Shown here in pieces: positions 59,845-64,000 of a stretch of 64,000 nucleotides of DNA (position 1 is the stretch's first letter; every line of letters begins with the position of its first letter). Source of the stretch: UBA6059 sp965227155 (GTDB taxonomy: Bacteria > Bacteroidota > Bacteroidia > Cytophagales > Cyclobacteriaceae); NCBI GenBank assembly GCA_965227155.1, contig OZ245731.1:3968001-4032000 (forward strand), written 5' to 3'. Both the position numbers and the translations under genes were made by a program. The notes below the pieces were generated by a model that was not told the origin of the DNA, did no database searches, and worked only from the letters and a program-made list of their open reading frames with translations.

Positions 59845-60039
59845 TTAATCTTCTAGTGTATCTACAGAGCTTAGCAGTATTCTTACGCTGCAATATATCA
59901 AATCAACATCTGCTATTCCCAATGTGATATCTCCAGTAATTACTACTCCTTTAGTCAGTACTCGATCTAAGATATCACTTAGGATAAGTTTCTCCTCTTC
60001 AGGGTCAATATCTTCTAATAAGTCAAGGTTATCACTCAT
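59845..60039 (-). CDS. Gas vesicle protein GvpA/J/M family, short form
   Basis: A 64-residue protein. After an acidic leader (residues 1-18) it has the GvpA-family core LSDILDRVLTKGVVITGDITLGIADVDLIYCSVRILLSSVD. The GDIT-x-xIADVDLIY segment is typical of GvpJ/GvpM-type minor proteins rather than GvpA, whose strand carries WVRVSLVGIELL. It may form the conical tip or initiate vesicles. It overlaps the preceding gvpF/L by 4 nt. Confidence 0.82.
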   Translation of the reverse strand: MSDNLDLLEDIDPEEEKLILSDILDRVLTKGVVITGDITLGIADVDLIYCSVRILLSSVDTLED

Positions 60040-60797
60040 GCTTCAAGAAAGTTGTATGGTGGCCATGGCCCGGTAAATTTACTATATATGCCTTCCGGGA
60101 ACTTATGTTTTTTGTCAAAGCCTTCCTGCATTTCGTATGCAGAACCATTGTCAGCAAGCAGCCCAACGGCATTGAGTATCATTTGATCAGGGTTGCCTGT
60201 TAACTCCTGGCTTTGATTATCCTTTACTTTACATTGGTCCATTAGTGAATTAAAGCTGGCAAAGGCAATTTTTCTATACCTGTTGATTTCGGCTTTTACG
60301 AGCTCCCTTTTTTGTTTTTCAAGCGTTTTCTTGAGTAAGAATTGTTTTCCGGGTGAAGCATTTTTCATTTCCACTAGCAGTTGCTGCATAGCCTCACTAT
60401 GCTCAAGTATAGATTCCAACTTGTCTTTATTGTAGTATAATTTCAGCGACCATTCCGATTTCCCATCAATTTGATTGAGTAGGTGTATGTAATGTTCAGT
60501 TTTAGGTTCAATGGTTGCTTTCAATTGCTCTATTGAGGAAAACACACTACCAAATTTCAAAGGAATTATAGCAACTTGCTTGAAAACCTGGTCAACGAGT
60601 TGTTGATGAAGGAGGGCCTTATTTTTCACCCAATCAATGTTTTTTAGATTGGCTTCAAATTCCTGCTGACCAAATTCTTTGCTGGAAACCTGTGTTGTGT
60701 ACGCTGTTAATGAGCCTATTTTCAGGCAAAATATATCATCACCCAATGCTATGGATTCCTTTCCTATTGCAAATAAATAAATCAGGGTATCACTCAT
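60036..60797 (-). CDS. Gas vesicle protein GvpF/L family, copy 2
   Basis: A 253-residue GvpL/GvpF protein. Its N-terminal TLIYLFAIGKESI and C-terminal FTGPWPPYNFLE match the family, with the usual VIPLKFGSVF and EWSLKLYYNKD between. It is an assembly factor that binds GvpA. It overlaps the short GvpA/J gene (ATGA) and follows gvpG by 2 nt. Confidence 0.9.
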   Translation of the reverse strand: MSDTLIYLFAIGKESIALGDDIFCLKIGSLTAYTTQVSSKEFGQQEFEANLKNIDWVKNKALLHQQLVDQVFKQVAIIPLKFGSVFSSIEQLKATIEPKTEHYIHLLNQIDGKSEWSLKLYYNKDKLESILEHSEAMQQLLVEMKNASPGKQFLLKKTLEKQKRELVKAEINRYRKIAFASFNSLMDQCKVKDNQSQELTGNPDQMILNAVGLLADNGSAYEMQEGFDKKHKFPEGIYSKFTGPWPPYNFLEA

Positions 60798-60799
60798 GA

Positions 60800-61027
60800 T
60801 TATCGCCGCTGCTGACTTTCCTGCAATCGCGCCAGCAACTCTTCTTCCCGGGCATCATATTCTTCTTCCGAGATTTCGTCCAATTCAAACTGTAGCTGAA
60901 GCTGCATAAGCTCCTCCTGTATTTTGTCCGGATTATAGAGCTCTTCTTCCACGCGATTATGGATCATTTTAGCAAGGCTGGCCACACCTTTTACAGGCGC
61001 AAGTATGATATCGTCCAGAATGAACAT
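60800..61027 (-). CDS. gvpG: Gas vesicle protein GvpG
   Basis: A 75-residue GvpG with the family opening FILDDIILAPVKGVASLAKMI and a charged helical C-terminus (LQFELDEISEEEYDAREEELLARL). It belongs to the minimal assembly set with GvpF/L. It sits between two gvpF/L genes, 9 and 2 nt apart. Confidence 0.9.
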   Translation of the reverse strand: MFILDDIILAPVKGVASLAKMIHNRVEEELYNPDKIQEELMQLQLQFELDEISEEEYDAREEELLARLQESQQRR

Positions 61028-61036
61028 AGGTTAAAG

Positions 61037-61798
61037 CTAGTTATTTTCGTTTAGAAAATTGTAGGGCGCTAAAGGACCTACATATTTCACCGTTACATTT
61101 TCACCAAGCTTTTCAGCAAGGGTATTTACTTTATCATCTAGCTGTGGTTCATTCTTTTTGTCAATGAGCATAGCCCCGTTGAAGAACATAGCCTCAGATA
61201 TATTTTTGTTTATGACAATATCAATACATGCGGGCTCCAGTATTTCAATGGCTTCCTCGTTTAGTTCTTCTTTTCTTTGCAGAAGTGCTTTTTCTACCAG
61301 CTGTCCTAATTCAATTTTCTCATTGTGTGAGGGCTGACGTTTCGCATTCAGCAATTTTTGTTTGTAAGATTTCACTGATAGGTTGGAGTTGCTGATATCT
61401 TCATAAATGGTGTTTAGGTCTTTCCAGAGCAATTTCAGACCAAACTCGACTTTACCTTGTAGTGCCTGAAGCTTTTCCACAAAATAATCGTGCTGCTTTG
61501 CCAAAATATCGTCTAACTCCACACTACCGTGTGCTATAGTGCCAAATGCAAAGGGTACTACCGTGGCATCTTCCATTAATATTTCAAGTGCCTTTTGATG
61601 CGATAGGAGGTTTTTGCGATTCGCTTGCATGGGCTCATTTTCCGTAAGCTCCACTAAGCTATATGCAATAGCAAAATCACCTTTGCGCTCAATGGCGAGT
61701 TTTGCAGGCTTTCCATCCTGTAAAATGCCCTGTTCACCAAGATCCAAATCTTCGGGGTGATCCGTAACGGCATAAAGGTATTTGGTAATGTTGTCCAT
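61037..61798 (-). CDS. Gas vesicle protein GvpF/L family, copy 1
   Basis: A 253-residue GvpL/GvpF protein. It starts NITKYLYAVTDHPED, has the internal TVVPFAFGTIAHG (the GvpF PFxFGT motif) and VEFGLKLLWKD, and ends with a variant VGPLAPYNFLNE, in which the terminal GPWPPY is changed to GPLAPY. It is the first GvpF/L after the ArsA-like gene. Three different paralogues suggest separate steps or a hetero-complex. Confidence 0.9.
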   Translation of the reverse strand: MDNITKYLYAVTDHPEDLDLGEQGILQDGKPAKLAIERKGDFAIAYSLVELTENEPMQANRKNLLSHQKALEILMEDATVVPFAFGTIAHGSVELDDILAKQHDYFVEKLQALQGKVEFGLKLLWKDLNTIYEDISNSNLSVKSYKQKLLNAKRQPSHNEKIELGQLVEKALLQRKEELNEEAIEILEPACIDIVINKNISEAMFFNGAMLIDKKNEPQLDDKVNTLAEKLGENVTVKYVGPLAPYNFLNENN

Positions 61799-61806
61799 AG
61801 CTGTAT

Positions 61807-62754
61807 TTATAATGTTTTTAATTCCTCAAAATAGGTTTGCAATTCCTGAATTCCGACCAACTCTGTAGGGTGAAGGGGTAGGACATGAATGAACTGCCTA
61901 TTGAATTCATCTTTGATTTGTTGAATGTATTTATGCTGTGCAGATTTCATTTTTTCACCAAAAGAACCTGCCTCGGCAGTGAGCACATTGTTCACAAAAA
62001 TGTGGTTGCAATGTAATCCTGCCGCTGAAAGCTTAGTATATAGTCTTTTTGATTCCGCTAGTACCATAGCTTCTGGTTTGGTGACAATCACAAACTCTGC
62101 ATTTTGATCAGCCTTAAGCAATCGCTGCATATGGTTTACTGCCTTTTTTAGATGGACCAGCATATCGTCAGCAGGGTCATTTTCATATTTTTTTGAGATT
62201 GTCTTCTTCAGATACCGGTATTTCCATCTCATTTTAGCCATTACCTTGATCCATTCATCAAGCACTGAAGGCATGGTCAAAAGGCGCAGAGCATGGCCCG
62301 TGGGCGCCGTATCAATCACGTATTTATCATATTTGCCTTCTTCAATTAGGTCCATGATACCCTTAAAACTCATCACCTCATCAATGCCCGGTATGGATAC
62401 GGACATTACACCACTGATATCTTCATCATCGAGGTAAGTTGAGGTTTCAAATAAGACCTGAAGCTCTTCTTTATATTGATCCTTAAAACTCTGAAATGTG
62501 CTATCAGCATCTATTTCCCAGATGCTAAGGGAATCCCCTATAGTGGTGATTTGACTTGAAGCTTTTACACCAAAGCTATCTGAAAGGGAGTGTGCCGGAT
62601 CTGTAGATATAACGATGGTATTAAAGGATTGCGCAAGCCAGGTGCCTACTGCTGCCGAAAGAGTGGTTTTGCCAACACCACCTTTACCACCAAGCATGAT
62701 CAGCTTCTTATCTACCTGATGTAAAGATGCCAATTCATGCTCCAGTTTTGTCAT
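61807..62754 (-). CDS. ArsA/GET3-like ATPase in the gas vesicle operon
   Basis: A 315-residue P-loop ATPase of the ArsA/TRC40 family: deviant Walker A GKGGVGKTT (residues 23-31), switch I STDPAHSLSDSFG (about 50-62), switch II IDTAPTGHALRLL (about 153-165) and FVNNVL. It is a single-domain form (arsenite ArsA of enterobacteria has two) with no CxxC-type metal site that I could see. GET3 proteins chaperone hydrophobic tail-anchored proteins, so a role in handling hydrophobic GvpA or vesicles is conceivable; that is inference. It is embedded: a 1-nt overlap with the gvpA/J gene upstream and 8 nt to gvpF/L downstream. Confidence 0.85.
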   Translation of the reverse strand: MTKLEHELASLHQVDKKLIMLGGKGGVGKTTLSAAVGTWLAQSFNTIVISTDPAHSLSDSFGVKASSQITTIGDSLSIWEIDADSTFQSFKDQYKEELQVLFETSTYLDDEDISGVMSVSIPGIDEVMSFKGIMDLIEEGKYDKYVIDTAPTGHALRLLTMPSVLDEWIKVMAKMRWKYRYLKKTISKKYENDPADDMLVHLKKAVNHMQRLLKADQNAEFVIVTKPEAMVLAESKRLYTKLSAAGLHCNHIFVNNVLTAEAGSFGEKMKSAQHKYIQQIKDEFNRQFIHVLPLHPTELVGIQELQTYFEELKTL

Positions 62755-63062
62755 TAATTTTTAAGCAGTTTTTGTTCTAGTAATTCTATGCGTTGTTGCA
62801 GCTGTTGGTTTTGCTCTTGCAAAGTTCTGTTTTGAGGATCTGAAGATAAGTAGGGGTCATTTTGCCACCAGTTTATCCCGAGTTCTTTGGCCTTATCTAC
62901 TGAACATATTACAAGCCTGATTTTTATTGATAAGAGCTCAATTTCCGCAATGTTTACATTAATGTCCCCAGCCACTACAATCCCTTTGTCGAGTACCCTT
63001 TCCAGGATATCGGCTAAGTTGGTGGCTTCTGTTGCATGTGTTATTCTATCTCTGCCTCCCAT
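62754..63062 (-). CDS. Gas vesicle protein GvpA/J family with C-terminal coiled coil
   Basis: A 102-residue protein. The GvpA-family core is residues about 10-62 (NLADILERVLDKGIVVAGDINVNIAEIELLSIKIRLVICSVDKA), followed by GINWWQNDPYLSS and a Gln-rich coiled coil (about 72-100). The extra coiled coil and WW motif point to GvpJ/GvpS-like minor proteins rather than the major shell protein. It starts at the end of gvpO (TAATG, 1-nt overlap). Confidence 0.85.
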   Translation of the reverse strand: MGGRDRITHATEATNLADILERVLDKGIVVAGDINVNIAEIELLSIKIRLVICSVDKAKELGINWWQNDPYLSSDPQNRTLQEQNQQLQQRIELLEQKLLKN

Positions 63063-63322
63063 TATTCCTCTTGATTTACATCACCGTCATATTGTTCAAA
63101 ACCAATGATTTCCATTTTATCATCCAGCTCGAACCTGTAAAAGTTTCGGTCTTTGGCATTGGTATTGAGCCCGATAGATTTGATAAAAGCACTGTCTTCA
63201 TATACTTCTGCTAATGCTATCCAGGTCTTGCCTGCACCTTTGATTTTGATGATCTTGAAATTATCGGACAGAGATTTTTTGATATAATCCGACACCACTT
63301 TTCTTACCTGATCGATTTTCAT
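63062..63322 (-). CDS. gvpO: Gas vesicle protein GvpO
   Basis: An 86-residue GvpO-family protein with the GKTWIALAEVYED strand-turn and FYRFELDDKMEIIGFEQYDGD end. It is short compared with actinobacterial GvpO but keeps the core. GvpO is needed for gas vesicle formation, with an unclear mechanism. It lies between the 95-residue coiled-coil gene (10 nt) and gvpA/J (1-nt overlap). Confidence 0.75.
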   Translation of the reverse strand: MKIDQVRKVVSDYIKKSLSDNFKIIKIKGAGKTWIALAEVYEDSAFIKSIGLNTNAKDRNFYRFELDDKMEIIGFEQYDGDVNQEE

Positions 63323-63332
63323 AATTGTGTGG

Positions 63333-63620
63333 TTAATAATTTAAGGTTCTGGCCTTTTGAAGATGCTCTCTCTCTTTCTGATTAGCCTTATTGTTTTTAT
63401 TAAGTGCTGATTGCAGCTTTGACATTTCCTCATCAATGGCATTAAGCCTTTGTTCTACAATTTCAATTCTGCTATTGAGCCTTCTAGCTTCATTCATGTA
63501 CCGCTCCCTTTCTTTTTCAAACATGGAAAGCTCGAGATAAAGATTTCTCTGCTTGAACGGAACAACTCTTTGTCGAGTATTGGACATGCCTTTTACTAGT
63601 TGACTTGCTTTTCTTGTCAT
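63333..63620 (-). CDS. 95-residue coiled-coil protein of the gas vesicle operon
   Basis: A small, very basic, helical protein I cannot assign. A conserved-looking N-terminal KASQLVKGMSNTRQRVVPFKQRNLYLELS is followed by a long coiled coil (about residues 33-90, with heptads ERERYMNEARRLNSRIEIVE and KLQSALNKNN). It has no cysteines and no membrane segment. It is fixed between gvpN (2 nt) and gvpO (10 nt), so it is surely part of the system and could be a structural or assembly factor, possibly a GvpC/V-like reinforcing protein. That is a guess. Confidence 0.65.
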   Translation of the reverse strand: MTRKASQLVKGMSNTRQRVVPFKQRNLYLELSMFEKERERYMNEARRLNSRIEIVEQRLNAIDEEMSKLQSALNKNNKANQKEREHLQKARTLNY

Positions 63621-63622
63621 AT

Positions 63623-64000
63623 TTAGGAGGCTTTGAATGATTTATAGTTTTCGATTAGGTCAGAAATGATGTTTTGTATGTAATCTTTGATCAGAATCTG
63701 ATTGGTTCTTTTGGCCAGACGACTGGTTTCTGAGGAAAGTATGTCCTGGCAAATGGTGATAAACATCGGTATATCATCGTGCGGTGCATTACCCATTACT
63801 TTGAGCGTTTTGGCGATCATGATACCGGCTCTAATGGTAGGCGAAAATTCACACTCGCCGGAATCACGTAGCATCCTTACAATATTGGTGATGAGTTCGC
63901 AGGTTTCCCTGGGTAATTGAGATTTTGCTACCAGAATGGCTACTTCTGTAGTGTAATCAGGGTAGTCAAGATCTATGGTAACCATGCGGTCGCGTAGTGC
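63623..64000 (-). CDS. gvpN: Gas vesicle AAA+ ATPase GvpN, C-terminal part
   Basis: The frame is open to the right edge of the window, so the gene is cut. The visible 125 residues are the C-terminal part of a MoxR-type AAA+ ATPase: ALRDRMVTIDLDYPDYTTEVAIL (the sensor-2 side of GvpN), then a helical lid region with SPTIRAGIMIAKTLKVMG. The Walker motifs lie outside. The apparent ATG at 63985 is internal (residue Met of RDRM). GvpN is needed for vesicle enlargement. It lies upstream of the 95-residue gene in the operon. Confidence 0.88.
   Translation of the reverse strand, partial: ALRDRMVTIDLDYPDYTTEVAILVAKSQLPRETCELITNIVRMLRDSGECEFSPTIRAGIMIAKTLKVMGNAPHDDIPMFITICQDILSSETSRLAKRTNQILIKDYIQNIISDLIENYKSFKAS

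Noticed and set aside
61807..62754. Arsenite efflux ATPase ArsA
   Set aside because: Single-domain form without visible arsenite-binding cysteines, no arsB/arsD/arsR nearby, and embedded among gvp genes.
62754..63062. Major gas vesicle shell protein GvpA
   Set aside because: The core strand and C-terminal coiled coil fit minor GvpJ/S-type proteins better, and gvpA usually stands before gvpN, beyond the right edge.

Overview
The window comes from a member of the Bacteroidota, most probably a marine-type Cytophagales (Cytophagia) bacterium. The evidence is a short 287-residue primary sigma factor without region 1.1, promoters of the Bacteroidota type (TTTG-N19-TAnnTTTG) in front of rpsO and tRNA-Thr, bacillithiol deacetylase BshB1, many small lineage-typical families (DUF2911, DUF3127, DUF5916, DUF2452, DUF349, START-like) and moderate-to-low GC. 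I cannot name the genus. No rRNA, phage, IS transposase or CRISPR array was seen.

Layout. 0-1 kb: a SiaB-type kinase / SiaC-type phosphoprotein pair reading off the left edge. 1.5-10.6 kb: secreted or envelope proteins (DUF302, M1 aminopeptidase lipoprotein, DUF2911 lipoprotein, FKBP isomerase, DUF5916 outer-membrane-like protein), then a DEAD-box helicase and a DUF3127 protein with an SSB-like acidic tail. 10.7-20 kb: dinB (with a start-codon problem), a small membrane ORF with DUF2452, deoxynucleoside kinase, a ROK kinase lacking the family zinc cysteines, a YheT hydrolase, a ThiF-rhodanese protein with LhgO, and a CoA-transferase. 20-20.9 kb: an AT-rich DUF4160/DUF2442 pair bracketed by two copies of a perfect palindromic repeat. 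20.9-30.3 kb: cell-wall and peptidoglycan metabolism (DacB-like PBP; an overlapping operon of DUF1611 protein, dipeptide or N-acyl amino acid epimerase and a GH3/NagZ-beta-lactamase fusion; a class A beta-lactamase-like protein), a YkgJ protein and HemN. 30.4-43.7 kb: housekeeping genes: tRNA-Met, START-like, LptF/G, rpsO, pnp, rpoD, trxB, bshB1, a GT2, pdxH, miaE, yqgE and a DUF349 protein.

43.8-44.3 kb holds a compact element: an intact tRNA-Thr, then a GIY-YIG nuclease gene, then a second, broken copy of the last 24 nt of the tRNA, in which three T-loop bases are replaced by an 18-bp perfect palindrome. It looks like a tRNA-3'-end-targeted nuclease element.

44.4-59.1 kb is a signalling district: a bile-acid/sodium symporter family protein, a TPR histidine kinase with a stand-alone PAS protein, and a tight operon of two related histidine kinases (633 and 2445 residues), a response regulator with a PP2C/SpoIIE-like output and a 75-residue protein. 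The giant kinase has about 12 PAS domains; seven are near-identical 123-residue LOV-like repeats lacking the photoactive cysteine.

59.1-64 kb is a gas-vesicle operon on the minus strand, convergent with the signalling operon and running off the right edge: gvpN (partial), a 95-residue coiled-coil protein, gvpO, a GvpA/J-family gene, an ArsA/GET3-like ATPase, gvpF/L, gvpG, gvpF/L, a second small GvpA/J/M gene and a third gvpF/L. The main structural gvpA is probably outside the window. Buoyancy together with large sensor kinases suggests environmental control of flotation, but that link is inference.
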